The notes under the pieces were generated by a model that was not told the DNA's origin, made no database searches, and saw only the letters and a list, made by a program, of their open reading frames with translations. A program made the position numbers and the translations under genes. From assembly GCA_030065255.1 (NCBI GenBank), contig JASJCX010000016.1, positions 1 through 46,741 on the forward strand: DNA of 46,741 nt, read 5' to 3'. Source of the stretch: Calothrix sp. MO_167.B42 (GTDB lineage Bacteria; Cyanobacteriota; Cyanobacteriia; Cyanobacteriales; Nostocaceae). The first letter of the stretch is position 1, and the number at the start of each line of letters is the position of its first letter. This document shows positions 7,507-18,779 of the stretch, in pieces.

Positions 7507-9087
7507 ATGAGCTACTGCTTAAATCCCATCTGCTCCAAACCCCATAATCCAAAAAATACCGATAGATGCCTAGCTTGTGGTGCAAAACTATTATTACGCG
7601 ATCGCTATCAGGCAATAAAATCATTAGGTCAAGGTGGTTTTGGTGCCACATTTTTGTCCAGAGATAAAGTCCTACCAGGGGAACCTCCTTGTGTAATCAA
7701 GCAATTACGCCCATCAGGAACCACATCCCACATGTTACAAATGGCCAGGGAACTGTTTGAGCGAGAAGCTTTAACCTTAGGTAGGATTGGTAATCACCCC
7801 CAATTGCCTCGACTTCTTGATTATTTTGAAGATGGCGAGCAATTTTACTTAGTTCAAGAATATATCGGTGGTTCTACTCTCCAGCAAGAAGTCAAGGTAA
7901 ATGGGGTTTTTAGCGAGGCAGGGGTTAAACAATTTTTGAGCGAGGTTCTCCCTTTAGTAGAATATATCCATAGTCAAAAAGTCATCCATCGGGACATTAA
8001 ACCAGCTAACTTGATTCGCCGCACTCAAGATGCCAGATTGGTAATGATAGACTTTGGTGCAGTGAAAAACCAAATTAGCCAAACAACAGCAGCACAATCG
8101 GGACAAACTGCTTTAACTGCATTTGCAATTGGGACTCCGGGTTTTGCACCTCCAGAGCAAATGGCAATGCGTCCAGTTTATGCCAGTGATATTTATGCCA
8201 TAGGAGTAACGTGTATTTATTTGTTAACAGCTAAATCCCCCAAAGATTTGGAATATAATCCCACAACTGGTGAAATGATGTGGGAAAACCTAGTAGAAGT
8301 AAGCGAGCATCTAGTAGGGGTATTGCGAAAAATGCTGGAAGTATCAGTTCGTAATCGCTACCAAGCTGCCAAAGAAGTCCTCAAAGATCTAGAAATGGAA
8401 CCATATCTAGATAGCTTATCTCACAGTGTATTGGTTCAATCTTCTAACGGTATCAAAGGTAATGAGCAAGATATGGATTCTGGCAGTTATTCTTCTCATA
8501 ATTTGTCTAACGCAGGTGTGGCACAAGTCGCAGCCGCAATTCGTGCTAGAAAAGCCAAATTAGGGGAAACAATGGGGGTAAAAATGACAGGAAAAAAAGG
8601 TGTGAATAATCTGACCACTAGTTTAAACCATAAAAATAACCACTCTTCACCAACACGGCAATTAAATTCTGAAAGTTTGCAAACAGCTTATATGAAAGGA
8701 AGACGAGATTTTTCTTCACATTATTTAAATATGCTGAATTTACAAGGTGCAGACTTATCAGCAGCAAATTTTCATGCTTCAAAGTTAGAAAAAACGAATC
8801 TACAAAAAGCTAATCTACAAAATAGTGATTTTGGTAGAGCTAGTCTCAATCGAGCAAATCTTAGAGATGCAAATTTGACCAAAGCTTATCTCAACTCCAG
8901 TGATTTAGAAGGTGCTGATTTAAGAGGAGCAAATTTAAGTTATGCCTATCTGAATAATGCTAACTTGAGGGGAGCCAATCTGTGTGGAGCAAATATGTAT
9001 GGAGCAAAAGTATCAGAAGAACAAATAGCTTTAGCAAAAACGAACTTTTTGACAATCCGCCCTAATGGTAAACGAGGATTTATGTGA
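7507..9087 (+). CDS. Ser/Thr protein kinase, SpkB-like, with pentapeptide repeats
   Basis: This is a eukaryotic-type (Hanks) kinase of 526 residues. It begins with a four-cysteine zinc-ribbon-like motif (C4, C9, C21, C24). The kinase domain follows from about residue 34: glycine loop GQGGFG (41-46), VIK lysine K65, catalytic loop HRDIKPAN (161-168) and DFG at 182-184. A polar linker (about 310-395) leads to a run of A(D/N)LxxA pentapeptide repeats (about 408-505) that would form a right-handed beta-helix. The same Cys-kinase-pentapeptide order is found in SpkB of Synechocystis, which is linked to oxidative stress, so an SpkB orthologue is likely. No membrane segment is seen. An FHA-domain gene lies downstream on the same strand. 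Confidence 0.9.
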   Translation: MSYCLNPICSKPHNPKNTDRCLACGAKLLLRDRYQAIKSLGQGGFGATFLSRDKVLPGEPPCVIKQLRPSGTTSHMLQMARELFEREALTLGRIGNHPQLPRLLDYFEDGEQFYLVQEYIGGSTLQQEVKVNGVFSEAGVKQFLSEVLPLVEYIHSQKVIHRDIKPANLIRRTQDARLVMIDFGAVKNQISQTTAAQSGQTALTAFAIGTPGFAPPEQMAMRPVYASDIYAIGVTCIYLLTAKSPKDLEYNPTTGEMMWENLVEVSEHLVGVLRKMLEVSVRNRYQAAKEVLKDLEMEPYLDSLSHSVLVQSSNGIKGNEQDMDSGSYSSHNLSNAGVAQVAAAIRARKAKLGETMGVKMTGKKGVNNLTTSLNHKNNHSSPTRQLNSESLQTAYMKGRRDFSSHYLNMLNLQGADLSAANFHASKLEKTNLQKANLQNSDFGRASLNRANLRDANLTKAYLNSSDLEGADLRGANLSYAYLNNANLRGANLCGANMYGAKVSEEQIALAKTNFLTIRPNGKRGFM

Positions 9088-9607
9088 TGAAAATTTGCAT
9101 AATTACTACAAAAGATAAAGCTATTGAAAACATATTTTATATATTTTTTTGAGATTTTTTTTATCACTAGTTCTGCATATAGATAATTCTCACAATTCAA
9201 TTTAGTCTATGAATCGGATAATCGACTTCTTATCAATTGTACTAAACATAAAATATTAGATTACATGAATAAACACGTAGAAGCAGGAAAATAAGTATCA
9301 ATATTTACTTTTGTTGAGATTTTGTTAGCATTTAGTGAGTTATATTTCTTCAAGATAAAATGTATAAAAAAGTACTAAAAAATCATGTGTACGCGCTCTT
9401 TTCATGGTGAAATGTTAATTTTTACTAAATTTATAGTGTATAACTTAATTCCATCAGTCAAAATTTGATCAAGATGTAAACGAGTTAATGGTAATATTAA
9501 ATACCAAGGAGGAATAACTTTTGACTTGAGACTGAAACTAAATTTTTGTGCTGTGAATATTAGTATTAGTAATTTACGTCTATTCCAATTATTAAACCTC
9601 ATCTGTT
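9088..9607. other. AT-rich spacer, no convincing gene
   Basis: This spacer between the kinase and the FHA gene is very AT-rich. A minus-strand frame of 66 codons (9402-9602) has hydrophobic/basic character but no recognised family. A good Shine-Dalgarno-like string (aaggaggaat, near 9507) leads into no open frame. No RNA gene or terminator is obvious. Confidence 0.4.
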
Positions 9608-10372
9608 ATGGCTGATTTATTAGAAGAAGAACTAGCAAAGCGACTAAGTTTATATCAAGGATTTCTCAGATTATATGAGCGCAATACTGCCTTAATAGAT
9701 GATCTGCTCCAGTCGGAAGATCAATATCAGCCCACAGAAAAAGAATTTACACAGCTTTATTTACAGGGTGTGGTGGATGAATCGGAAACTTATATAACCA
9801 CCAATTTATCTACAGGTAATACACAAAAATTACTACAGCCACAGCAAATATGGACTATTGGTAGAGATAATAATAATGGCATCTGTATTGCCGATCCCTA
9901 TCTATCCAATCGTCATGGAGCCATTCAATATATTCCAGAGCGGAGAAATTTTTATCTAATCGACTTTAGTAGCACAAATGGCTCCTATGTGAATGGAGAG
10001 CCTATTTATCAACCAACTAAACTTAAAGATGGTGATTGCATCCGTTTAGGTAAATTGAGTTTTTCATTTTTTGTCAACCATAATACTAAAGTTCTACCTA
10101 GTGTAGCTGTAGAACTATTGATGCAGTTAATACCTAGAGTTGATAATAGGAATGGTGATGAAAATCAAGTATTGTCAGCATCCTCAAAAGGCAAAATATT
10201 AAGTGATGCTGAAGCGACTTTAGAAATGATCAAAACCCCAGACAAAATCAACCATGTAGATAGAAGAAAATCTCACCAATCTTCTCACCAATCCATGTAT
10301 CAACAACGTTCAGATATTTTGGACAAATTTTTTAATAGACACAACAGACAAATTCCCAATAATTTTAGCTAA
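9608..10372 (+). CDS. FHA-domain protein
   Basis: The 254-residue soluble protein has a forkhead-associated domain, a phosphothreonine reader, at about residues 78-145. The binding residues are in place: G85-R86, S100-N101-R102-H103 and S122-T123-N124-G125 followed by YVNG. The N-terminal 60 residues are helical and acidic, and the C-terminal 100 residues are polar and probably disordered. It follows a Ser/Thr kinase on the same strand after 520 bp, so it may read kinase targets, but the gap argues against a tight operon. The partner is unknown. It is convergent with recA. Confidence 0.85.
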   Translation: MADLLEEELAKRLSLYQGFLRLYERNTALIDDLLQSEDQYQPTEKEFTQLYLQGVVDESETYITTNLSTGNTQKLLQPQQIWTIGRDNNNGICIADPYLSNRHGAIQYIPERRNFYLIDFSSTNGSYVNGEPIYQPTKLKDGDCIRLGKLSFSFFVNHNTKVLPSVAVELLMQLIPRVDNRNGDENQVLSASSKGKILSDAEATLEMIKTPDKINHVDRRKSHQSSHQSMYQQRSDILDKFFNRHNRQIPNNFS

Positions 10373-10504
10373 TTCTGGCAAACCCAAATGAAAGGATACG
10401 ACATCTGAAAAATGATCTGCCATGAAAAACATTATGAGATGCCGTACCCCCAAATATTGGTTTAACTAACTATCCTTTGGTGTTGCGGAACAGAGTGGGG
10501 AACA

Positions 10505-11590
10505 TCAATCCTCTAAATCATCATCATCTTCATCGTCAGTTGCTTTATCATTAGTTGTTTTCCCCACAGAATTAGCAGAAACCATAGCCCCCATTTCTAG
10601 CTTTTCTCGCACCAACTTTTTGATTTGTTCGGCAACCTCTGGGTTTTCTTCTAAATACTTAATTGCATTATCCCGACCTTGAGAAATATTATCACCGTTA
10701 TAGCTATACCAAGCTCCCTTACGGATAATAATCTTAGTTTCTTCTGCTAAATCCACAACACAACCTAGGGTAGAAACACCTTTACCGAAAATAATATCAA
10801 ATTCAGCAATTCTAAAAGGCGGAGCGACTTTATTTTTTGCTACTTTGACCTTCACACGAATACCAAAATCCTCCGTACCTTTTTTCAATGTTTGAATGCG
10901 ACGAATATCTAGACGTACTGAAGAATAATATTTTAATGCATTACCGCCAGTTGTAGTTTCCGGACTGCCGTAGGTAATACCAATTTTTTGACGTAACTGG
11001 TTGATAAACATCACCGTACAACCAGATTTACCAATATTACCAGTAATTTTACGTAAAGCTTGGCTCATTAACCTTGCCTGTAATCCTACATGGCTGTCAC
11101 CCATATCCCCTTCTATTTCAGCACGGGGAACTAAAGCCGCTACGGAGTCTACAACCACAATATCCACCGCAGCAGAGCGAACTAGCTGATCGACTATTTC
11201 TAAAGCTGCTTCCCCAGTATCAGGTTGGGAAACGAGCAAATTTTCAATATCAACCCCTAAAACTCCTGCATAGGCTGGATCGAGGGCATGTTCTGCGTCT
11301 ACATAGGCTGCAATTCCTCCCTTTTTTTGGATTTCAGCAACTGCATGTAAAGCCACTGTGGTTTTACCAGAACTTTCAGGACCGTAAATTTCAATTACCC
11401 TGCCCTTGGGTAAACCGCCACCCAAAGCTAAATCCAGGGTTAGTGCTCCACTGGAAATGGTCTCTATTTTCATCCGGGTAGCATCACCCAAACGCATGAT
11501 TGTCCCTTTACCAAAGGTACGCTCAATTTGGTTTAGCACCATATTGAGTGCTTTTTGTTTGCCAGCATTATCAGTGGTGTTAACAGCCAT
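10505..11590 (-). CDS. recA: Recombinase RecA
   Basis: RecA is the DNA strand-exchange ATPase of homologous recombination and the co-protease of the SOS response. The 361-residue protein has Walker [10 protein letters not shown] (residues 70-78), a Walker B region ending [10 protein letters not shown], loop L1 [19 protein letters not shown], loop L2 with [10 protein letters not shown], and a C-terminal acidic tail ([10 protein letters not shown]) that modulates DNA access. Length and order are standard. It is monocistronic here. I see no clear LexA box in the 50 bp before the start. Confidence 0.97.
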   Translation of the reverse strand: MAVNTTDNAGKQKALNMVLNQIERTFGKGTIMRLGDATRMKIETISSGALTLDLALGGGLPKGRVIEIYGPESSGKTTVALHAVAEIQKKGGIAAYVDAEHALDPAYAGVLGVDIENLLVSQPDTGEAALEIVDQLVRSAAVDIVVVDSVAALVPRAEIEGDMGDSHVGLQARLMSQALRKITGNIGKSGCTVMFINQLRQKIGITYGSPETTTGGNALKYYSSVRLDIRRIQTLKKGTEDFGIRVKVKVAKNKVAPPFRIAEFDIIFGKGVSTLGCVVDLAEETKIIIRKGAWYSYNGDNISQGRDNAIKYLEENPEVAEQIKKLVREKLEMGAMVSANSVGKTTNDKATDDEDDDDLED

Positions 11591-12156
11591 TCCTACCTCT
11601 ATGTATACGGAATCTAGAATATCAATTCACTAATCATCAATTGGGAGAGAAGAGAATGTGGGGGTGCGGGGATTATAAAGAAGTACTTCTTCCCCATCAT
11701 ATGACCACACTCCCCCCCTCACCTAACCAAGGATATTGGCATTATTGAATCGGTGTTCTAGGGTGTGTTGGTTTAGTAATCTAAATAGAACAGATATACT
11801 ATTTTAGCCAGAAATTGCTGGCATGGAACTCAAGTATTAGAAATTTTGACAAGATTTTAACCCAATACGGTTGGTTCAGTTAAGAAAAATCGTCGGTTGG
11901 ATTGAGAGACTTCTAAACGCCACTTGGGACAATGGGAGGAACCTTGGCAAAGCATTGGTTCCCAAGCTTACTCAGAACAAATTAAATTCCTTCATGGTCA
12001 AAGGGCAAATAAACAAATCAATCATTAATCACAAAGCAAGAAACTGATATATTAAACTATACAAATGAAAAAGAAAAAACAGCTTTGAAAACAACGGCTA
12101 TTTTTCTTAAATATTGATTGATTCTACGTGTGCTAGATATTTATAATCTTAAATCA
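11591..12156. other. Spacer between recA and cheA-like gene
   Basis: The spacer holds C-rich and G-rich short tracts, then AT-rich sequence. A stretch near 11862-11920 (caatacggttggttcagttaag type) resembles sequence I have met as a dispersed repeat in Nostocales, but only one copy is present here. No tRNA cloverleaf or gene was found. Confidence 0.3.
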
Positions 12157-15100
12157 TTAATTAACGCTGATTATAATACCCTCTAGAGTCCGCAGTAATT
12201 CCTGTTCATTATAGGGTTTAGAGAAGTAAGCTTGGGCTCCCAATTGCATTGCTAATTGCCGATGCTTTTCACTACTGCGAGAGGTTAACATGGCAACTGG
12301 TATATTTTTCAGTTCTTCATTGGATTTGACGCGTCCTAAAAAGCCATAACCATCAACCCGAGGCATCTCAATGTCGCAAATAACTGCTTGTACCCTTAAA
12401 CCACTTTCTAGTTTTTCCAGAGCATCTTGCCCATCTTTGGCTTGTTCTACCTGATATCCCCCTTTTTCTAAGGTGAGGGCTAAAAAACGGCGCACATTAA
12501 TTGAATCATCAATAATCAGAATGCTACCTTTGCTTTTCCTGGATATTTCTACTGGTTGATTCTGAGCTGGTGACAGGAATACGCTTTTTAATCTTGCCGA
12601 TGGTAATTGATTTTCTTTGGGAGTATCCTTGTGATTAGCAATCCAATATAATAGCTCGTTAATATTTACCAAGGGTACAACCCGCCCATCACCGAGAATG
12701 ATACAATTACTGAAACTTTTGGGTAGGGGAATATTACCTTCCACATGACGAATTGCTACTTCCTGCTCTCCCCAACAACGCTCCACAACTGCTGCTAATA
12801 AATTACTTCCACTGTTAACAATCAATACACTATTAGCATTAATTGCTGCTGGTGTTTCCAATTCATAGTTGTCATACCGGGGACAATTAAACTCAAAATA
12901 CTGCCCTAATCTAATTAATGGCAACATAGTACCTTTGTAGTTGAGCATTTCGCTGTTTGCCATGGGAAATATTAAATCGTTTTGGAGTAAAAACATTTCT
13001 TCCACCACATCGGTAGGAAATGCCAATAACATCCGGTTGGTTTCCACTAGTAATATTTTGGCAACGGAAAGGGTAAATGGTACTAGTAAGTTAAAGGTAG
13101 TTCCACGGCCTAATTCTGTATCTACTTTGATATCTCCCCGCACTCGTTTGAGGTTGTTGCGGACCACATCCATACCTACTCCCCGCCCAGATAATGCTGT
13201 GACTTGCTCACAGGTACTAAATCCTGGTTCAAAAATTAGGGATAATAATTCTTCATCGCTGGCATTACTAATTAGATTATGATCCAAACCCATGGCAATG
13301 GCCCGGTTGCGAATTTTATCTAGGGAAACGCCTTGCCCATCATCGCTGACTTTGATAATGATCCGATTGTTTTGCTGTGATGCTTGAATGGTAATTAATC
13401 CCTGTTCTGGTTTACCCAGACTACGGCGGATATCTGGTGTTTCAATGCCATGATCGAAAGCGTTACGCAACAGATGCATCAAGGGATCGGTTAGTGATTC
13501 GAGGATGTTGCGTTCAATTAGGGTATTAGCTCCTTCTACCTTGAGTTGGACGTTTTTACCATATTCTACGCTTAAGTCCCGCAAAGCTCTGGGGAAGCGA
13601 TCCACTAAGTCTGATAGGGGTCGCATTCTCACCCTCGTCAGCTTACTTTGTAATTGTTTTGATGTTTTGTTGAATTTACGGGCAATTTTATCGGTATCAT
13701 TCAGGCTGACTTGCAAATCTGTTGACACTTCCTGTACCTGAACGATGGTTTCCATCACATCCTGGGACAGTAGACTTAATTCGCTATAGCGATCCATTTC
13801 TAAGGCATCAAATCCCACATTCATGCTTTGTAGGGATTCGTTATTTGCCAACCCTAGCTCAGAAGAATGAACTTCCCCATTGGTAGCGATCGCTGGGGAT
13901 GAAGTGCTGCTAGGCTGTAAATTATGGGTGGCTATTTTGTCATATCCAGTGCGTAGTTTTTGATTTTCTCGCTCCAAAGTTTGTATTCTCTGGGAGAGAT
14001 TGCCCATTAATTTACGCAATCTTTCTAGTTGTAGGTTTAACCCATTGCGCTGGATAATTATCTCTCCAAATAAATCATTAATTCCTTCCAATTCTTTGCT
14101 GGAAACTCTGACCGTATTTTCCCCTGCTTCACTGCGATGATTAGCTGGAATTGGGTCAATTTTTGGCTCTAAATATTGGTGTTCTGTATGGTTTAATTCC
14201 TCTAAACTGACGGTTTGTGGCACTGCTTCGGATAGGATATTTTCATCGGCAAAGGCTGCTGACAATGCCTGGAAATTAGTTGCCAAAATCTCATCAATAT
14301 CACTACCTACCAAAGTCTCATCGGATACTTCCGTTTCTCGATCGGGTGTTGTCGTCTCATCAGTTGATGAAGATAGGGAAGGGAAATTAGTGGATTCTAA
14401 AGCAATATCATCTGGGGAAATTTGTCTGGGTAAATTATCCAACTGATTGGTTAACACCAGAGCTTGCGATCGCCTCCACGCATTCAGTGCTGCTTGGGCA
14501 ATGTTTGGAATATTATCTGCCGTGGCAGTTTCTAAGTGGTTGGTAACTGATTGACAAAGTTCGGTAAAGGCCTGCAACTGCAACATTTCTCCCAAACCAC
14601 CCAACTCCATGGCCATGGTACTTACTTGTTCTTGTAAGTCTGCTCCAAAAGTATCTGCCAATATGGTTTCTAAATGCTGTAAACTTTCTTCCACCTCGGT
14701 TTCAAACAACAGAGGAATAATATCCTGTCCTTCTTCTGGTGAGAGAATAGTTGTGGCATCTTCGGGGGTGGGATCTCCCAAGCGATCGTGCAATTGTGTA
14801 AATACTGGATAACAACAATCTGCCAACCACTGTTGGTCGATAGTATTCCCTTCTGATTGTAAATCTACTATCTGGCGCAGCCAATCAACTCCAGACAGTA
14901 GTAAGCTTTGTAATTGGGTATCCAATTGTAGAGAATTTTTCTGAGTTTTTAAAACCTTAAAACAGTCTTCTAAACGGTGGGATAAATCCGAAAGTTCGCG
15001 AAATCCCATCATTCCCGCCCCACCCTTGATTGAGTGAGCGGCTCGGAGTGCGGCATTAATTTTTTCTAGGTCAATCCGGTTGCTGGAGTTGATTTCTAAT

Positions 15101-15183
15101 AATACGCTTTCTAGGGTATTCAAATAATCCGTTGCTTCTTCCAGGAACTGCATTTGGATTACTGATTCTTTGTCTTGTGACAT
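12157..15183 (-). CDS. CheA-type hybrid histidine kinase with C-terminal REC (HmpE/PilL-like)
   Basis: This 1008-residue protein is the central kinase of a chemosensory cluster. An N-terminal HPt domain has phospho-acceptor H50 in AAHSIKGGAG. A second, degenerate HPt-like helical region without His lies at about 155-245, followed by an acidic linker. The CheA dimerisation helices (about 358-530) lead to the ATPase domain with N-box LLRNAFDHG (571-579), G1 SDDGQG (613-618) and SGRGVGMDVV (665-674). A CheW-like regulatory domain (about 700-850) and a receiver domain (about 886-1005, D892/D893 and phospho-acceptor D937, SKPY) complete it. The same layout occurs in PilL/HmpE/PixL proteins that control type IV pili-driven gliding. 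The gene follows the MCP gene by 61 bp and is the last of its operon. Confidence 0.9.
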   Translation of the reverse strand: MSQDKESVIQMQFLEEATDYLNTLESVLLEINSSNRIDLEKINAALRAAHSIKGGAGMMGFRELSDLSHRLEDCFKVLKTQKNSLQLDTQLQSLLLSGVDWLRQIVDLQSEGNTIDQQWLADCCYPVFTQLHDRLGDPTPEDATTILSPEEGQDIIPLLFETEVEESLQHLETILADTFGADLQEQVSTMAMELGGLGEMLQLQAFTELCQSVTNHLETATADNIPNIAQAALNAWRRSQALVLTNQLDNLPRQISPDDIALESTNFPSLSSSTDETTTPDRETEVSDETLVGSDIDEILATNFQALSAAFADENILSEAVPQTVSLEELNHTEHQYLEPKIDPIPANHRSEAGENTVRVSSKELEGINDLFGEIIIQRNGLNLQLERLRKLMGNLSQRIQTLERENQKLRTGYDKIATHNLQPSSTSSPAIATNGEVHSSELGLANNESLQSMNVGFDALEMDRYSELSLLSQDVMETIVQVQEVSTDLQVSLNDTDKIARKFNKTSKQLQSKLTRVRMRPLSDLVDRFPRALRDLSVEYGKNVQLKVEGANTLIERNILESLTDPLMHLLRNAFDHGIETPDIRRSLGKPEQGLITIQASQQNNRIIIKVSDDGQGVSLDKIRNRAIAMGLDHNLISNASDEELLSLIFEPGFSTCEQVTALSGRGVGMDVVRNNLKRVRGDIKVDTELGRGTTFNLLVPFTLSVAKILLVETNRMLLAFPTDVVEEMFLLQNDLIFPMANSEMLNYKGTMLPLIRLGQYFEFNCPRYDNYELETPAAINANSVLIVNSGSNLLAAVVERCWGEQEVAIRHVEGNIPLPKSFSNCIILGDGRVVPLVNINELLYWIANHKDTPKENQLPSARLKSVFLSPAQNQPVEISRKSKGSILIIDDSINVRRFLALTLEKGGYQVEQAKDGQDALEKLESGLRVQAVICDIEMPRVDGYGFLGRVKSNEELKNIPVAMLTSRSSEKHRQLAMQLGAQAYFSKPYNEQELLRTLEGIIISVN

Positions 15184-15244
15184 GGTGTTTACCTTCCTTG
15201 TTCAAGAGTCATTAGTTATGAGCGAAAACAAAAACAACTGACAA

Positions 15245-18055
15245 CTAACTTACTCGAAAGGTACCGACAGTCGCTTGTAACTGTTGAGAAATCTCCACAG
15301 TTTGTTGTAAAGAAGCGGAAACTTGACGGGACGATTCACTACTTCCCTGGGAGGTAGCGGCGATTTCTCTCATCAATTGGCTGACAGTTTGAGCGGTTTG
15401 TGCTTGATATTTGGTGGCGGCGGAAACTGACTGTACAAGGGAATCAATTTGGCGAGAGACTGCAAAAATTTGCTCTAAACTCTGTTTGGTACTATCGACA
15501 ATTTGTGTCCCTTCCACTACTTGGGTGACACCTAATTCCATCGCTTGTACCAAATCGCTGGTTTCTTGTTGAATATTTTCGACAATGCGTTCGATTTCTT
15601 GAGTTGCAGCACCAGAGCGGGTAGCTAATATTCCTACTTCTTCTGCAACTACTGCAAACCCTTCTCCTTCTTCCCCTGCACGGGCGGCTTCAATCCCAGC
15701 ATTAATGGCCAATAAATGGGTTTGCATGGCAATTTCATTAATTAAAGACACAACATGGGTAATTTGCTGGGTTGATTCTCCCAGGCGCTTTACTTTCTTA
15801 GCTGTGTCACCCACTGTTTCTCTTAAGGAGAGGATATTTTGTACAGTCATTTCCATGGCTTGTCCACTGTCTTGAGTGGTGGTGGCAGCTTGATTTGCCA
15901 CTGTAGCAGCTTCTTGGACACTTGACTCCAGGGTAATCATGGAATCATTCATTTGGTCTACTGTATCTAATACCCGATTGATTTCTGTGGTTTGATTCAG
16001 TGCTGATTGTGCCAGTTGGCGAGTGGCTGTTTCGCTAGTTGCTAAGGAATTATTGATCTGAGTGGCTGTTTCTTGAACTTGGGTAACAATGAAACGCAAA
16101 CTTTCGATAATTGAATTAAAAAAGTCAGCTACGGTACCTATTTCTCCCGATGTGATTTCAGCCCTTACTCTTAAGTCGCCGCTAGCTGCTCCTTCTACAT
16201 CATTCAATAAGTCTAAAATTTGTAGTTGCAGTTCTTCTTTTTGTTGCTGCTCTTTTTCCCTTGCTTGCTCTAATTCTTCTAAAACGTTTGCTTGTTCTAA
16301 AGCATAGCCAACTTGAGTGACTAACTGCTTGAATAAGTCTATTTCTCCTTGTTGCCAATCATGGGGAGCTTGGCAATGGTGAACAATCATTAATCCGAGC
16401 AATTCTCCACCATTCATAATTGGTGCAATTAAGTTAGCTTTAACTGCATACTTCTCCAACATTGCCACATAACACTGAGCATTAGGCATTGTCAGCTCTG
16501 TGTAAATGTTAGATATTGCCTGTACCTGTACTCTGCCGTCTTGATAACTTTGAGCATGAAGTTCTTGAAAACAGGGATCGTCAATCACTTCTCCCAGAAT
16601 TGATAAGCAATCTGGTGTGCATGACTCGGCGACTATCTTACCATGCCAATTGTCGGAGTTGAATTGATAAATAACTGCCCGGTCGGCATTGAGTACGTAA
16701 CGAATTTGCTCTACAGATGTGCTGAAAATATCTTCTTTTCTCAGACTTTTGCGAGTCAGTAGGGTCACATCTGTCAAAGACTTTTCCCTTTCTGATTCTA
16801 AATCTCGCTGTTTGATGAGCAACTGTAATTGCTCTGCCATTTGGTTAATATTGTCACCCAAAACACCCAATTCATCTTGGCGATTAATGTGTAAACGGGT
16901 ATTAAAATCCCCTTGGCCAAGTTTTGTCACTGCTTCTGTGGCTTGGAGAATGGGTTTTGTCGCCCTACGGGCAAGCAAGGCTGCAATCGCTCCTACAATT
17001 AATGCTGTTAATCCCGTACCAATGGCAATGGTTAGCAGTAATTCTCTTTTGGATGCAAAGGTATTTTCTTCATTGATGGCAGTTATTACTTTCCATTGTA
17101 AATTAGGGAAATCCTTCAAGGTAGGTATAGGCACATAGCTAACTAATTCTGCTTCTGAATTACTTTCATTATTTACAACAATAGTATGGTTTTGCTGTTT
17201 ATTTGCTAGTTTTGCTAATGGTTTATACTCGTCTGTAATATTCTTGCCTACATATTTGTTTTCCGAACTCAAGAAAATAGTTCCAGAAGCATCTGCCAAA
17301 TGATATTCTTGACCAACTCCAATAAATGCATAATTTTTCAGGACTGGTTCAAGTAGCCCAATAGGCATCCTAGCTCTGATAATGGCATTAGTTGCCCCTG
17401 TATCAGGATTTTTGATTGGTGCTGCTATGTATACGTTTGTCTGCCCTGAGTTTTTGGATTTCATTACCTGGGTAATGTGGGGACGATTTGTTTGCTTTAC
17501 TTTTTGGAAGTAAGAACGATCTTTATAGTTGGGCAGGGTATAACCTGTGGATTGGACAATGGTATCCCCATTGAGATCGAAAATTGCAATGCTGTCATAT
17601 ACCTGATTGACTTCAATAAATTTGTCTAGTATCTCCTGTTTTGTTTGCACATTTATATATCTATTAAAGTTATTGCGAGTCACTATAGGCAGACTTGTCA
17701 AAACTTCAATATCCCCATATCTTTCCGACATAAAAAGCTTGACTTTATCTGCAAAGTCTGTAGCTGCTGCTTCTTGGCGCTGGGATATTTTTTCACTTAA
17801 AGAATCACTGGCTAATTTATCTGCAAAAAATCCTATACCCAAAACAGGTAGGGTACTAATAGCGATGGCAAAAATAGTTGCTTTTGCCTGTAAACCAATC
17901 TTTTTATTAGCTTTAGCTGACCGATGCTGATTAGTACTACCATTTATGTTTCTATGGGATGGTTTTTCAGGAACATTAGTATTTTCTAATAATGATAAAT
18001 TCGGTGAGCTATTTTCGAGCTTATTGCCCTGTGCATCATCTGTTTTGTTGAACAT
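15245..18055 (-). CDS. Methyl-accepting chemotaxis protein with Cache and cyanobacteriochrome-like GAF
   Basis: This 936-residue receptor has a cytoplasmic tail, TM1 (about 58-78), a large external dCache-like sensor (about 80-335), TM2 (about 339-362), HAMP (363-415), a GAF domain (about 430-590), a second HAMP-like linker and the MCP signalling domain. The hairpin tip [20 protein letters not shown] (772-791) is close to the universal one. The GAF has DPCF at 493-496 and C528-Y529, which align with the DXCF motif and chromophore-binding Cys of PixJ-type cyanobacteriochromes, followed by VKANLIAPI (538-546) and [11 protein letters not shown] (554-564). The protein may therefore sense both a periplasmic ligand and light. 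His at 529 is replaced by Tyr. It sits between the CheW and CheA genes, 61 bp from each. Confidence 0.9.
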   Translation of the reverse strand: MFNKTDDAQGNKLENSSPNLSLLENTNVPEKPSHRNINGSTNQHRSAKANKKIGLQAKATIFAIAISTLPVLGIGFFADKLASDSLSEKISQRQEAAATDFADKVKLFMSERYGDIEVLTSLPIVTRNNFNRYINVQTKQEILDKFIEVNQVYDSIAIFDLNGDTIVQSTGYTLPNYKDRSYFQKVKQTNRPHITQVMKSKNSGQTNVYIAAPIKNPDTGATNAIIRARMPIGLLEPVLKNYAFIGVGQEYHLADASGTIFLSSENKYVGKNITDEYKPLAKLANKQQNHTIVVNNESNSEAELVSYVPIPTLKDFPNLQWKVITAINEENTFASKRELLLTIAIGTGLTALIVGAIAALLARRATKPILQATEAVTKLGQGDFNTRLHINRQDELGVLGDNINQMAEQLQLLIKQRDLESEREKSLTDVTLLTRKSLRKEDIFSTSVEQIRYVLNADRAVIYQFNSDNWHGKIVAESCTPDCLSILGEVIDDPCFQELHAQSYQDGRVQVQAISNIYTELTMPNAQCYVAMLEKYAVKANLIAPIMNGGELLGLMIVHHCQAPHDWQQGEIDLFKQLVTQVGYALEQANVLEELEQAREKEQQQKEELQLQILDLLNDVEGAASGDLRVRAEITSGEIGTVADFFNSIIESLRFIVTQVQETATQINNSLATSETATRQLAQSALNQTTEINRVLDTVDQMNDSMITLESSVQEAATVANQAATTTQDSGQAMEMTVQNILSLRETVGDTAKKVKRLGESTQQITHVVSLINEIAMQTHLLAINAGIEAARAGEEGEGFAVVAEEVGILATRSGAATQEIERIVENIQQETSDLVQAMELGVTQVVEGTQIVDSTKQSLEQIFAVSRQIDSLVQSVSAATKYQAQTAQTVSQLMREIAATSQGSSESSRQVSASLQQTVEISQQLQATVGTFRVS

Positions 18056-18116
18056 AAATTATTGTCCTGTTTGTATATGATTAAGGTACTACAGCAGATT
18101 TTTTTATGAGTACAAT

Positions 18117-18605
18117 TTAATCAACGAGAAGCATGGAAGACTGCACAATTGCTCGCGCATCTAGCACTAACAATATTTCTTGCGTTTGGACAACACACCC
18201 TCTTAAATATGGAACTAAACTAGTTGCTACTTGCCCAATGGGAGAACGAATATCATCAGGCATAAATTTAATCGTACCTTTGACATTATGTACAACTAAA
18301 CCTAATAATATTGATTCGACTTTAATCACGATAATATTAAATTGTCGGCTCCGATAATGGGTCGATTCTAAATTGAGAATCATGGACAAATCAACAGCCC
18401 AAATAATGCGGCTTCGCCAACTCATTAAACCCATAATGCAAGCTGGCATATTAGGCATAGGAGTTATTATTTCCCCTGGTACAACAATTGCTTCTTGGGT
18501 ATGTTTAACAGATAATACAGCAGAGGTTAATGGATTCAGGTAAAAATTAAGATAAGCCTCTCCCTGGGTTTTTACATTATTGTGCGAAGTTTGAGAGCTA
18601 TTCAT
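18117..18605 (-). CDS. CheW-like adaptor (HmpC/PilI-like)
   Basis: The 162-residue protein has the CheW pattern: AYLNFYLNP at the start, a VPGEIITPMPNMPACIMGLM loop that is typical where CheW meets receptor and kinase, then RIIWAVDLSMIL and a C-terminal domain. CheW couples the MCP to CheA in the array. It lies between the PATAN-REC gene (174 bp upstream) and the MCP gene (61 bp downstream). No enzymatic motif is expected or seen. Confidence 0.88.
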   Translation of the reverse strand: MNSSQTSHNNVKTQGEAYLNFYLNPLTSAVLSVKHTQEAIVVPGEIITPMPNMPACIMGLMSWRSRIIWAVDLSMILNLESTHYRSRQFNIIVIKVESILLGLVVHNVKGTIKFMPDDIRSPIGQVATSLVPYLRGCVVQTQEILLVLDARAIVQSSMLLVD

Positions 18606-18779
18606 AAACTATGATGGGGGAACACATTTTGCACAGCAAGTTTAGATGATTAATAAAGAGTTATCGATTAATTTTAAATGTGATATTACATCTTAGCAAG
18701 CAGCTAATAATTATCATATTTATTTCAATCATATATGAGGGTAATAACAGGTTAAAAAAGCGGTATATGTTACATAAAT

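Noticed and set aside
9402-9602. Minus-strand 66-codon frame
   Set aside because: It is AT-rich with a biased composition, abuts the FHA start, and matches no known family.
11591-12156. Possible tRNA or small RNA in the recA upstream spacer
   Set aside because: No cloverleaf could be drawn and no terminator-like hairpin with a T-run was found.
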